Shown one piece after another: positions 1 through 9,729 of a DNA stretch of 48,476 nucleotides. Numbering within the stretch: position 1 is the first letter of the stretch; each line of letters begins with the position of its first letter. Source of the DNA: Actinomycetota bacterium (lineage in GTDB: Bacteria; Actinomycetota; Actinomycetes; Nanopelagicales; Nanopelagicaceae); the NCBI GenBank assembly GCA_947372965.1, contig CANBVR010000006.1, forward strand, positions 1-48,476, read 5' to 3'. Under the pieces are notes generated by a model. It had not been told where the DNA came from and did no database searches. It saw only the letters and a list, made by a program, of their open reading frames with translations. The position numbers were made by a program, and so were the translations under genes.

Positions 1-1730
1 ATTTGTGATTTATTCGCGCGAGCTGCCACTAATTCTTCCATTACCTTAATCAATTTCTCATGATCAAAGGCTAAATCTTCTTGCGCTTTTTCAAGAGCAG
101 CAATCTCAGCATCGATGCGTTCAATCTGCTTTTCAAGTTTGGCGATCTCTTTCTTCAACAGCCTTGCCTCGGCGGCGCTTGATTTTCCACCTTTTGAAGC
201 GGTTGGAACATTTCCAGAGAGAGAGTTTGCTCGAAGTTTTAAATATTCATCGATGCCGCCTGGTAAATCTCGCAATGAGCTATCGCCAAGAAGTCCAACA
301 AAGCGATCACAGACGCGTTCAAGAAAGTAACGATCGTGCGAGATAACCAAGAGCGTGCCGCCGAAGGAATCCAATAGATCTTCCAGCGCCGTAAGGGTTT
401 CAACATCGAAATCATTAGTTGGCTCATCTAGCAAAAGCACATTTGGACTATCCATCAATAATCTCGTTAATTGCAGACGGCGTCGTTCGCCACCAGATAG
501 ATCACCTACGGGCGTCCATTGTGAATCTGCGTCAAATCCGAGTCGTTCGCAAAGTTGGGAGGCCGATAATTCTTTGCCATTTCCTAGTTGCACATTGTTG
601 GCAACTTTTTCAACTGCTTCTAGTACTCGCCACTTGGGATCAAGTTCTTCTAGATGTTGCGATAAGAATGCGGCCTTAACGGTGACACCGGTTACTAATT
701 TTCCGGAGGTTGGTTTTACTTGTGACAACAACGCCCTAAATAAAGTCGTCTTGCCTGCACCGTTAACACCAACAATTCCAATTCGATCACCAGGTCCAAC
801 GTTCCAATAAATATCTTTCAATATTGGTTTCGGCCCAGCCGAGATAGATGCTTGGTGAATTTCAAAAACCGTGTTGCCCAAGCGATTTGCCGCAAAATTA
901 AGAAGCTCTGTCTGGTTGCGTGGTGGTGGCTCATTTTCAATTAAGGTATTTGCGGCTTCAATTCTAAATTTTGGTTTTGCAGTTCGAGCTGGCGCTCCGC
1001 GACGCAGCCAAGCTAACTCTTTGCGAATCAACATCGCCCGCTTGCCTGACTCGACAGATTGTTGGCGAGCGCGCTCGGCTTTTGAGAGAACGTAAGCAGA
1101 ATAGCCGCCCTCGTATGAAAGTACTTCACCATCTACAACTTCCCAGATCTGTTCGGAAGTCTCATCTAAGAACCAACGATCGTGGGTAATTACTACAACA
1201 GCTAATTTACTTTGAGTTTTTATATATTGGGCAAGCCAAGCAACGCCTTCAACATCTAAATGGTTGGTTGGTTCATCAAGCAAAATTAAATCAAATTCCC
1301 CTACCAATAACTTTGCCAAGTTAACTCGTCGTCGCTCTCCGCCAGATAACGCTTCAAACTCTCGATCAAGGAGTTCATCGCTAAAGCCACCGAATAATCC
1401 GGTTAGAACTTCCCGGATTGACGAATCTCGCGCCCACTCGTGCTCTGCGCGATTTCCAAGAACTACATCTCTTACTAAAGCCCCTGGCGCTGCGGTATCA
1501 ACTTGGCCAAGCACGCCAATATTTACATCCCCCGCCTTTGCTACGCGACCAGAATCAACTGGTTCAATCCCGGCCATTACTTTTAGGAGCGTACTTTTCC
1601 CACCACCATTTCGACCAACAATGCCGATTCGATCAGACTCATTTATGCCGAGCGAGACAGATGATAGGAGTGGGCGAACATCGAAGGCCTTTGAGACCGA
1701 TTCGAGATTAAGTAGATTTCTTGGCGCCAC
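1..1730 (-). CDS. ABC-F family ATP-binding protein (partial, runs off left edge)
   Basis: Reverse-strand translation from GTG at 1730 reads VAPRNLLNLESVSKAFDVRPLLSSVSLGINESDRIGIVGRNGGGKS; two ABC ATPase modules are visible in the reverse strand. Absent from the ORF track because it has no stop inside the window. Confidence 0.9.
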   Translation of the reverse strand, partial: MAPRNLLNLESVSKAFDVRPLLSSVSLGINESDRIGIVGRNGGGKSTLLKVMAGIEPVDSGRVAKAGDVNIGVLGQVDTAAPGALVRDVVLGNRAEHEWARDSSIREVLTGLFGGFSDELLDREFEALSGGERRRVNLAKLLVGEFDLILLDEPTNHLDVEGVAWLAQYIKTQSKLAVVVITHDRWFLDETSEQIWEVVDGEVLSYEGGYSAYVLSKAERARQQSVESGKRAMLIRKELAWLRRGAPARTAKPKFRIEAANTLIENEPPPRNQTELLNFAANRLGNTVFEIHQASISAGPKPILKDIYWNVGPGDRIGIVGVNGAGKTTLFRALLSQVKPTSGKLVTGVTVKAAFLSQHLEELDPKWRVLEAVEKVANNVQLGNGKELSASQLCERLGFDADSQWTPVGDLSGGERRRLQLTRLLMDSPNVLLLDEPTNDFDVETLTALEDLLDSFGGTLLVISHDRYFLERVCDRFVGLLGDSSLRDLPGGIDEYLKLRANSLSGNVPTASKGGKSSAAEARLLKKEIAKLEKQIERIDAEIAALEKAQEDLAFDHEKLIKVMEELVAARANKSQ

Positions 1731-1766
1731 TATCCCACTGTAATTGAGGATTGCTAGAGTGGGTAA

Positions 1767-3041
1767 ATGGCTATTACCGATCGTCAATATGCGCTTGATT
1801 TAGATGCAAAAGATCCACTTGCAAAATACCGTGATCAATTTGTTAATACTGATCCGAATATTTGCTATCTCGATGGCAATTCATTAGGCCGACTTCCAAA
1901 GAAAACCGTCGAAGTTGTAAATAACTTTATGCTAAATGAGTGGGGTACAAAGGTTGTTGAAGGTTGGGCCGATTGGATTGATGAAGCGCAAACAACCGGT
2001 GATCTAATTGGCCGGGCAACCCTTGGGGCTGCTGCAGGACAAGTTCTCGCTTGTGACACGACATCTGTAAATTTCTTCCAATTAGTTGGCGCCGCACTTG
2101 CAGCACGACCTGGAAGAAAAACCATCATTATTGATGCGGCTAACTTCCCGACTGATCGTTACATCATGCAAGGCTACGCCGATCGCTTGGGGTTAAAACT
2201 GATCACAATTGATAACGAAACTCCAGGATCGGCAGAGTACGAACGAATTACGCCAGAGATTTTAGAAAAATATATGTCGGAAGATGTTGCATTTGTAACC
2301 TTTGAAGTAATTCAGTACCGCTCCGGCGCTAGAACCGACATCAAAGCAATTACCGACCTGGCGCGAAAGTATGGTGCGGTAACAATTTGGGATGCCAGCC
2401 ATGCCGCCGGTGCCATCGAAATGGACTTCGATGCAAATGGTGTTGATCTGGCAGTTGGCTGTACCTATAAATACGGCAACTCAGGCCCTGGATCCCCAGC
2501 TTGGTTATATGTTTCAAAGAAGATTCAAAATGAGTTACAGGTTCCAATTCAAGGATGGTTTGCCCAAGAGAATCAATTTGCGATGGGCGCTGATTTCAAG
2601 AAGCAAAAGAGTATTCGAGGTTATCAAATTGCATCGCCGTCAATCATGGGACTACGTTGTATTCAAACTGCATTTGGCATGATTGAAGAGGCTGGCATCG
2701 ATGCCATTGCGCAAAAATGTGCGACAGGTACCGAGATGATGATTGCGCTTTACGATGCCTGGCTCAAAGAGCTTGGTTTTACGCTTAATACCTCCCGTAA
2801 TCCTAAAGAACGTGGTGGTCACGTTTCACTTATCCACCCCGATGCCAAAATGATTGCAATTGCCCTTCGAGTTATCGCAAATGTGATTCCTGATTATCGA
2901 GAACCAAATTCAATTCGCTTGGCAATCGCCCCTCTGCCAACTAGTTACGTTGAAGTGTGGGATGGTTTCCAACGACTACGAGATTTGGTGGCATCCGGGG
3001 ATTACAAAACAGTAAGTACAGAGGGGCAGAAAGTTACATGA
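1767..3041 (+). CDS. kynU: Kynureninase
   Basis: 424 aa; YLDGNSLGRLPK, PLP-enzyme fold, WDASHAAGA and GCTYKYGNSGPGSPAWLYV motifs typical of kynureninase. Confidence 0.93.
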   Translation: MAITDRQYALDLDAKDPLAKYRDQFVNTDPNICYLDGNSLGRLPKKTVEVVNNFMLNEWGTKVVEGWADWIDEAQTTGDLIGRATLGAAAGQVLACDTTSVNFFQLVGAALAARPGRKTIIIDAANFPTDRYIMQGYADRLGLKLITIDNETPGSAEYERITPEILEKYMSEDVAFVTFEVIQYRSGARTDIKAITDLARKYGAVTIWDASHAAGAIEMDFDANGVDLAVGCTYKYGNSGPGSPAWLYVSKKIQNELQVPIQGWFAQENQFAMGADFKKQKSIRGYQIASPSIMGLRCIQTAFGMIEEAGIDAIAQKCATGTEMMIALYDAWLKELGFTLNTSRNPKERGGHVSLIHPDAKMIAIALRVIANVIPDYREPNSIRLAIAPLPTSYVEVWDGFQRLRDLVASGDYKTVSTEGQKVT

Positions 3042-3829
3042 GCGATTTTGATCCAGCACTTACTTACTCTTCTTACTTGGCAGTTGATGAATTACTTCAA
3101 CTCCAGCGCCCGCTTTCTGATGGCCCAGAACATGATGAATTACTCTTTATTATCATTCACCAAACCTATGAACTCTGGTTCAAGCAGATTCAACACGAAA
3201 TATATGGTGTGAAGAAAACTCTTGAGGCTGGTGATACCTATGGCTCTCTTGCAATCCTTGGGCGCATTCGAACAATTCTAAAAACTTGTGTCTCGCAAGT
3301 AGATATCTTAGAAACGATGACCCCGCTGCAATTTAATTCTTTCCGCGGGCGCCTTTCTTCATCATCTGGTTTTCAATCTGCCCAATTTAGAGAAGTTGAA
3401 GCCTTACTTGGTCGGCGTGACTCAAAGATGGCGGGGCATTTGCCACCGGATGCGCAAGCTGAAATTGCCCTCATTACAAATGAGCGTTCACTTTGGGATG
3501 CAACTTTGATGTATTTATCGAAGCGCGGACATGCTGTTTCGGAGAAGTTCCTAAACCGCGACTTTAATAAAGCGTATGAACCAAATGAAGAAGTTCAAGA
3601 TATTTTGGTTTTTATTCACAAGAACGATCCAGAAAGTGCCATGGTCTGCGAACGACTCGTCGATATCGACGAAGGTTTACAGGAGTGGCGCTACCGTCAC
3701 GTAAAAATGGTGGAGCGAACTATTGGCCACAAGAGTGGGACTGGTGGATCAAGTGGCGTTGGATATCTTTCTTCAACGCTCTTTCACCCCGTTTTTCCAG
3801 ATCTTTGGGCGGTTAGAGATCGCTTTTAG
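3038..3829 (+). CDS. kynA: Tryptophan 2,3-dioxygenase
   Basis: ATG at 3038 overlaps the kynU stop (ATGA); LTYSSYLAVDELLQLQRPLS, HDELLFIIIHQTYELWFKQI, SGFQSAQFRE and GTGGSSGVGYL motifs. Confidence 0.95.
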   Translation: MSDFDPALTYSSYLAVDELLQLQRPLSDGPEHDELLFIIIHQTYELWFKQIQHEIYGVKKTLEAGDTYGSLAILGRIRTILKTCVSQVDILETMTPLQFNSFRGRLSSSSGFQSAQFREVEALLGRRDSKMAGHLPPDAQAEIALITNERSLWDATLMYLSKRGHAVSEKFLNRDFNKAYEPNEEVQDILVFIHKNDPESAMVCERLVDIDEGLQEWRYRHVKMVERTIGHKSGTGGSSGVGYLSSTLFHPVFPDLWAVRDRF

Positions 3830-4953
3830 TTCGTAGAGGCAGAACCAAGAGTGACTGTAACAACCTTTGATGCCCCCGTCGGAAGCGTCAAAGTGATAGT
3901 TGCTTTGTCTCCTGGTGCGTAGGAACGAATTCTTACTATCGCCGAGACGAGATCAGTCACACGATTGTTATCGATCTTTGTGATTATCGAGCCAACCACA
4001 ATTCCCGCCTTTTGTGCCGCTTCGCCAGCAGAGATTGCTTGAATCTTGGCGCCCTTACCTGTGTAACTCTGATCAAAGGTGACACCTAGGAATGGTCGGG
4101 TTGCTTTTCCATTCTTAATAATTTCATCGATGACTCTTTGGGTTTCACTGATTGGAATTGAAAATCCAACACCAATTGAGCCACTTTGTGAACTAGCCGA
4201 ACTTCCAAGCGTTGCAATAGCTGAATTGATTCCAACTAATTTTCCTTCAGAATCTGTAAGTGCGCCACCTGAGTTACCTGGGTTAATCGCAGCATCAGTT
4301 TGAATTGCATCTACATAAGATTCAGCGCCAGTTGATCCAGTTGTTACGGGACGATTTAGCGAGGAGACAATTCCTGAGGTAACGGTATGGTCCAATCCAA
4401 GTGGGGAACCAAAAGCAATAACTTGATCACCAATATTTAAAGTAGAGGAATTACCAATAACGATCGTTGGCTGATTTCCTTTATTAATCTTTATCACCGC
4501 CAAGTCATATGCGCTATCTCGCCCAACTATTGTTGCGGGATAACTATCTCCATTATCTAATTCGACTTCAATAGTTCCAGCGGTAGCACCGCTATCAATA
4601 ACGTGATTATTTGTAATTATGTAGGTAGAACTTGTATTGCTCTGGTAGATAACTCCCGAACCAGTTCCATTTCCATTAGGACTAGTTACATTTACAGTCA
4701 CAACAGATGGTGAAACTTTTTGAACAACCCCGGTGATACTTCCAGCTGGCGCACCTAAGGTGATTGATGTTCTGCCCTTGGCGCAGCTTCCGGTTGGATT
4801 TGAATAGATTGCATTTGTCTTGGTATCAACGCAAGCACTTGCAACAGAGGCGCTAAATGTTCCAGCCGCAGTAGCAACACCACCCACTGCAGTGGCGCCC
4901 AAGACAAAGCCAATAGTTACCTTTGCGGTTGTCGTTTTAAAGAAGTTACTCAT
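3826..4953 (-). CDS. Trypsin-like serine protease with PDZ domain (HtrA/DegP family)
   Basis: Catalytic triad contexts NNHVID, YDLAVIKI, NPGNSGGAL; C-terminal PDZ domain; N-terminal TM/signal segment. Start placed at MSNFF within ORF 3826..4983. Confidence 0.92.
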   Translation of the reverse strand: MSNFFKTTTAKVTIGFVLGATAVGGVATAAGTFSASVASACVDTKTNAIYSNPTGSCAKGRTSITLGAPAGSITGVVQKVSPSVVTVNVTSPNGNGTGSGVIYQSNTSSTYIITNNHVIDSGATAGTIEVELDNGDSYPATIVGRDSAYDLAVIKINKGNQPTIVIGNSSTLNIGDQVIAFGSPLGLDHTVTSGIVSSLNRPVTTGSTGAESYVDAIQTDAAINPGNSGGALTDSEGKLVGINSAIATLGSSASSQSGSIGVGFSIPISETQRVIDEIIKNGKATRPFLGVTFDQSYTGKGAKIQAISAGEAAQKAGIVVGSIITKIDNNRVTDLVSAIVRIRSYAPGDKATITLTLPTGASKVVTVTLGSASTN

Positions 4954-4993
4954 GGCGGTAGTTAACCTTTCATCACTTAGCATTTATCGGGTA

Positions 4994-6226
4994 CTAGGTA
5001 AGAGTTTCCTGAGAAGTAGTCTTCATCTGCATATTTCGCATCTCTGGGATGGCGAACATGACGCCAATCATTATCACGCAAAGCAAAGCTAGTACCTGCA
5101 ATGTGTGTGGGATTCCAAGAAGGACGGAAAGTGGGCCGGCGATAGCCAATCCAACGGGGCGAAACATCATTGTTCCCATCGCATCAAATGCCGAAACTCG
5201 TGAGAGTACTTCGCGCGGTACCTCTCGCTGCATTGCTGTTGACCAGAGGCTGGACCATAAATCTAAAGTGACTCCCCAAGCTAGGGCGCAAAGAGCAATA
5301 AACCAGAGTGGTTGCGGCTTGGAAAGTGACCAAAGAAAGAGTGGCATTGAAAATGAAATGCTTAGTAAGAAACGCAATGGATGCTTGGGTTTAATTTTCA
5401 TCGCCGTAAGTGAGCCAATTACATAGCCAATTGATTCTGCTGTTAAAACAACTGACCAAGATTTAGCACCATCAAAGTTCTTTAAGGCGATGATCGGCCC
5501 AAGGATTTCCTGGCCAGCGGCCCAAGCTAGAACTATTAGCGAGAATCCAAGAACCCCTGAAACTATCCAGCGATATGAGAGAAATGTTTTCCAGCCGTGC
5601 TTTAGATCGTCCAACATTGAATTTTCATTAGCTTCTCTTCTAGGAACAATATGTCCAAAGGAGAAGACCAATAAACCAGCTATAAAAAATGTTGCAGCAT
5701 CGACACCCAAGGCCCAGGTACTACCAAACTGGGAAACGATAATGCCACCAGTTGCAGCGCCAAGAATCATTGCGCCATTTTGGAAAAATTGATTTACCGC
5801 ATTACCGGTTTGTAATTGTTCATCAGGAACTATTGCGGGCAAAACGCCAGACATTGCGGGCCAGAAAATTCCCCACATCAAACCAAAGTTAATATTTGCA
5901 ATCAACATAACTGCTAGCGGAACATGGCCGGTGGCAAAGAACCCGGCTTGAACAAACAAACCAAGTGAGGCCCAAATATCCACCATGCCAGAGACTCGGA
6001 CTTGCCCAAACTTGTCAGCGATCGCACCGCCAAAAGGACTCATCACCAACATAGCAATTGTCGCGGAACCCATAACTAAGCCAAGAATATTTGCCGAGCC
6101 GTTAGGTAAGTGCAAGATGCCAAAAGCCAACGCGATAGGCGACATCCCATTGCCAAAATTGGAGATAAAGCGGGCGAAGATAAAACGCTTTAAATATTTA
6201 TTCTTGAAAAGCTCTTTAAATTTCAC
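4994..6226 (-). CDS. MFS transporter
   Basis: 410 aa, about 12 hydrophobic segments, MFS-type loop GGAIADKFGQVRV. Confidence 0.88.
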   Translation of the reverse strand: MKFKELFKNKYLKRFIFARFISNFGNGMSPIALAFGILHLPNGSANILGLVMGSATIAMLVMSPFGGAIADKFGQVRVSGMVDIWASLGLFVQAGFFATGHVPLAVMLIANINFGLMWGIFWPAMSGVLPAIVPDEQLQTGNAVNQFFQNGAMILGAATGGIIVSQFGSTWALGVDAATFFIAGLLVFSFGHIVPRREANENSMLDDLKHGWKTFLSYRWIVSGVLGFSLIVLAWAAGQEILGPIIALKNFDGAKSWSVVLTAESIGYVIGSLTAMKIKPKHPLRFLLSISFSMPLFLWSLSKPQPLWFIALCALAWGVTLDLWSSLWSTAMQREVPREVLSRVSAFDAMGTMMFRPVGLAIAGPLSVLLGIPHTLQVLALLCVIMIGVMFAIPEMRNMQMKTTSQETLT

Positions 6227-6609
6227 TACTTATTTTTGCCTTCAATATCCCTCAGAACTCGATGCATCTCGCGGGAAAGTTCCTTTAATTCAGCCAGCTC
6301 TTGATTAGCAATGGAACGAGCCTCTTTAGCGAGCTCGAATTCCCCGAGTGATGCCTCATGGGTCTCATTTATCTTTTGCTCAACGGCTGCAGATGAAACA
6401 TTCTGACCTACCATAATTATTGATAGGAGCACCAACTGTAAGAAAGTTTGTGCGACCCAGGCAACGATAATGACTACATCACCGGTTTTTAGCGCGGCTG
6501 GGAGTGAGATGAGAGCGAGCGCTGCAAAAATATATGCGCACCACATTGTGGATACGGCGGAAGTTATCTTGGCGGCAAGTTTGGTGTTGAAATTCGAAAC
6601 TTTACTCAT
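6226..6609 (-). CDS. Small membrane protein, low-affinity iron permease-like family
   Basis: Two TM segments, WVAQTFLQLVLLSIIMVGQN motif, coiled C-terminus. Confidence 0.6.
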   Translation of the reverse strand: MSKVSNFNTKLAAKITSAVSTMWCAYIFAALALISLPAALKTGDVVIIVAWVAQTFLQLVLLSIIMVGQNVSSAAVEQKINETHEASLGEFELAKEARSIANQELAELKELSREMHRVLRDIEGKNK

Positions 6610-6652
6610 GGTCCAATGATACGGGCTACTACTTAATTGGTAGGATCAATCA

Positions 6653-7789
6653 GTGCGTGCATCTATGAAGTGGCCTAGACGGCTTGCGATTGCACTCTCA
6701 ATTTCCATCGTTTTTGCTTCGGGTGGAACTTACTTTTTCAATAAAACTGCCTCTACTGCAATCCCTCGCTCGAAAGCACTAGATGGTGCAAAGCAATCAA
6801 CCGATGGTGGCACAAATATTCTCCTACTTGGTCTAGATAGTCGCCGAGACAATAATGGTGGCAATCTCCCACGTGCGCTTTTGGATTTAATGCACGTTGG
6901 ATCTTCAAGTTCGATTGGTGGATATAACACCAACACTATGATTTTGATTCATATCCCAGCAGGTGGCAAGAAAGCAGTTGCGGTTTCGATTCCACGTGAT
7001 GATTATGTTGCGGTCCCTGGATTTGGAATGAAGAAAATTAAGGAAGCCTACGGTTATGCAAAGTACACCGAGGATTCTAGACTTTATAAATTAGGTGTAA
7101 AAGAACCGGATCGGGAACGTCAAGCTCGCGAAGCTGGTCGAACCTCAACGATTAAAACAATAACCGCGCTTCTTGATGTACCTATCGATCACTTCGCCGA
7201 GGTAAATCTGGTTGGTTTTTATGACTTGGCAAATGCTTTAGGCGGAATTCAAGTTTGTCTAAAGAACGCGGTAAATGACAAGCAGTATTCCGGCGCCGTA
7301 TTTCCAGCCGGATTGCAAACAATTACTGGTGTTGACGCGCTTAAGTTTGTTCGCCAACGGCATGGGCTTCCAAATGGTGACCTCGATCGAACTCATCGCC
7401 AGCAAGCTTTCATTACTGGCGTTATAACCAAATTTAGAACTCAGGGAATTTTTGCAGATTTGAGCAAGCTCTCTGGACTTCTAAGCGTTGCCAAGAAAGA
7501 TGTTGTTATTGATTCAGGTTGGGATGTTCTTGGTTTCTTGCCAAAGGCAAAAGCGCTAACCGGTGGAAATATCACTTTCCATACTCTGCCAATCGAAAAT
7601 TACGGAATGCAAAATGGGCAGAGCGTAAATAATATCGATGCGGTAAAAGTTAAGCAGTACGTTCAAGACCTCTTCTACCCAGCACCAAAACCAAAGGGTT
7701 CTGCCTCAGCATCACCAACTCCAACCAAGCTTGGAAATCAAGCGAACGGTAAGGCAGTTAGTGGTAGCGGAATTCCCTGTGTGAACTAG
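6653..7789 (+). CDS. LCP (LytR-CpsA-Psr) family cell-wall transferase
   Basis: GTG start; N-terminal TM; NILLLGLDSRRD, TMILIHIPAGGKKAVAVSIPRDDYV, DHFAEVNLVGFYDLANALGGIQVCL, LKFVRQRHGLPNGDLDRTHRQQ motifs. Confidence 0.93.
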   Translation: MRASMKWPRRLAIALSISIVFASGGTYFFNKTASTAIPRSKALDGAKQSTDGGTNILLLGLDSRRDNNGGNLPRALLDLMHVGSSSSIGGYNTNTMILIHIPAGGKKAVAVSIPRDDYVAVPGFGMKKIKEAYGYAKYTEDSRLYKLGVKEPDRERQAREAGRTSTIKTITALLDVPIDHFAEVNLVGFYDLANALGGIQVCLKNAVNDKQYSGAVFPAGLQTITGVDALKFVRQRHGLPNGDLDRTHRQQAFITGVITKFRTQGIFADLSKLSGLLSVAKKDVVIDSGWDVLGFLPKAKALTGGNITFHTLPIENYGMQNGQSVNNIDAVKVKQYVQDLFYPAPKPKGSASASPTPTKLGNQANGKAVSGSGIPCVN

Positions 7790-7799
7790 CGTGAACTAA

Positions 7800-8714
7800 T
7801 TGTTTGGATTCCTAGCCGTATTTATTGGAGCGTTGACCGCAGTTCAATCTCGCCTAAATGGTCAACTTTCCAAAGATATCCATAGCGGTTTAGCGGCCGC
7901 CTTAATCTCATTTATTACCGGTTGGATCTTCTTAATAATCTTGGTCTTTGGAATTAAAAAAGAGCGCAAAGCGCTAAAAGTAATCTTTAGCTCTGTGCGT
8001 CATAAGAAGTTATTATTTTGGGAGATTACCGGTGGCGTTATCGGTGGTTTCTTCGTATCCGTTCAAAGCATCACCGTACCGGTAATTGGCGTGGCCTTAT
8101 TTACAATCTCAGTTGTTGCGGGCCAAACCGCATCTTCCCTTGTTGTTGACAAGATCGGACTGTCTCCGAGTGGAAAGAAGAAAATTACCCTGCCGCGCAT
8201 TATTGCTGCAGTGGTCACTTTGATATCGGTATTTATTGCGGTCTACCCAGATCTAAAGAGTTCTACCTTTAATATCGCCGCGCTACTCGCCGCTTTGATT
8301 GTCGGAACCGGCGTATCGGTGCAGCAAGCTTTTAATGGCCGCGTAGTTGCAGTCTCTAAAAGCGCACTAGCAACAGCATTCTTAAATTTCCTAATGGGCG
8401 CCACCATAATTTCAATTGCACTTGGCTTTCAGGCAGTTCGTGGCTTACATATCGGTGCCTTGCCCCATAATTATTGGATCTATCTTGGCGGACCAATTGG
8501 TTTAGTTTTCGTTGCAGTATCTGCCTACATTATTAAAGGTCTAGGTGTTCTAAACTTTATTTTGTTAAGCGTCACTGGACAACTTGCTGGAGCTCTCGCT
8601 TGTGATTGGATTGCCCCAACACACTCTGGTGGAATCAGCCCTTATTTAATATTTGGAACTTTACTTACTCTTTCTTCAATTGCGATCTCTCGAAAGTTTG
8701 AAGTTAAAAAATAA
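7800..8714 (+). CDS. DMT family transporter (YdcZ/DUF606-like duplicated membrane protein)
   Basis: TTG start; about 10 TM helices; internal duplication with FIGALTAVQSRLNGQLSK / GTGVSVQQAFNGRV repeats. Confidence 0.8.
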   Translation: MFGFLAVFIGALTAVQSRLNGQLSKDIHSGLAAALISFITGWIFLIILVFGIKKERKALKVIFSSVRHKKLLFWEITGGVIGGFFVSVQSITVPVIGVALFTISVVAGQTASSLVVDKIGLSPSGKKKITLPRIIAAVVTLISVFIAVYPDLKSSTFNIAALLAALIVGTGVSVQQAFNGRVVAVSKSALATAFLNFLMGATIISIALGFQAVRGLHIGALPHNYWIYLGGPIGLVFVAVSAYIIKGLGVLNFILLSVTGQLAGALACDWIAPTHSGGISPYLIFGTLLTLSSIAISRKFEVKK

Positions 8715-9044
8715 TTAATCGTCTTCGCCACCTTCGCGGCCTTCTCCACCTTCGCGGCCTTCTCCACCGCCACTTACTGTTGGAGGCGCAACTCCAATTG
8801 AAGCTTTTGGTGTTACCGATTTCTTCACAACTGAAGTTGATTTAACCGGCGCACTTTTCGTTACTGCCGGAGAAGATGTTGGTGTTGCGGGCATCGTTGT
8901 TGCTGGAGCGCTCTGTACCGAAATTGGCGTCGTTGATGAAGATGGTGCTGGCGCTGGAATTGATGAAGATTTGTGTAGCTCTTTATAGGCAACTCCACCT
9001 CCAAGGGCGAGGGCAAAGGTGAGGATTCCAATTTGGGTTTTCAT
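8715..9044 (-). CDS. Putative secreted/anchored low-complexity protein
   Basis: N-terminal hydrophobic segment, Ser/Thr/Pro/Ala-rich middle, acidic GGGEGREGGEGREGGEDD tail. Confidence 0.6.
   Translation of the reverse strand: MKTQIGILTFALALGGGVAYKELHKSSSIPAPAPSSSTTPISVQSAPATTMPATPTSSPAVTKSAPVKSTSVVKKSVTPKASIGVAPPTVSGGGEGREGGEGREGGEDD
8728..8763 (+). repeat. Two tandem 18-bp units CCACCTTCGCGGCCTTCT (encode EGREGG repeats on - strand)
   Basis: Direct reading of 8728-8745 and 8746-8763: identical units. Confidence 0.9.
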
Positions 9045-9141
9045 AAGGCAAATAATGTATCCCTGATATGTAAAGCAGCGATGATTGGGCTGGGAGTTTT
9101 CTGAGGATCGCGCCTTTTCGCTAAAGGTGAGAGAATTGCCC

Positions 9142-9729
9142 GTGCCTAAAATCCAAGCTCCGACCGTGGTTCAAAACCGCGAGATGCGCCGTCAGCAATT
9201 AATGGCCGCGGCAATGGAATTAGCTTTAAATGATGGTGCCAGCGCAATCACCGTGGCTGCAGTCGCTCAAAAGGCAGGGCTAGCCAGAAGTTCAATTTAT
9301 GAATACTTCGCAAGCTCTGCAGATTTGGTCGCAGACTTAGTTATTGAAGAGCTTGATTATTATTGTGGCCGTTTAGCACACGCGATCAAAGATGCATCAG
9401 ATCCATTTGAGAAGATTGAACTTTGGATTGCTGAGGGACTTCGCTATGTGGCTGATGGGCGACATATGCTCGTTAAATCGCTAAACACAGTAGCAACCCC
9501 TGAAGTTAGAAAAGAAGAGATTTCAATTGGTCACCGCAAATTAATCGCACCATTGCGCCAGGCTTTATCCGAGACGGGAATCAAAGATCTCGTAGGCGCA
9601 GGAGCATTTATCCAAGGAGTTACGGATGCGGCCAACGTGCGAATTGATTCTGGATCGCCTGCTGAACAAGAGATCCAAAATGCAACAACATTCGCTTTGG
9701 CGGGGCTAAGAGCTTTAGCTACTTCTTAA
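9142..9729 (+). CDS. TetR family transcriptional regulator
   Basis: HTH REMRRQQLMAAAMELALNDGASAITVAAVAQKAGLARSSIYEYFASSADLVADLV; GTG start at 9142 preferred over the upstream ORF start. Confidence 0.88.
   Translation: MPKIQAPTVVQNREMRRQQLMAAAMELALNDGASAITVAAVAQKAGLARSSIYEYFASSADLVADLVIEELDYYCGRLAHAIKDASDPFEKIELWIAEGLRYVADGRHMLVKSLNTVATPEVRKEEISIGHRKLIAPLRQALSETGIKDLVGAGAFIQGVTDAANVRIDSGSPAEQEIQNATTFALAGLRALATS

Noticed and set aside
355-1743. + strand ORFs 355..810 and 1264..1743
   Set aside because: Antisense to the ABC-F gene, whose reverse-strand reading shows clear Walker motifs.
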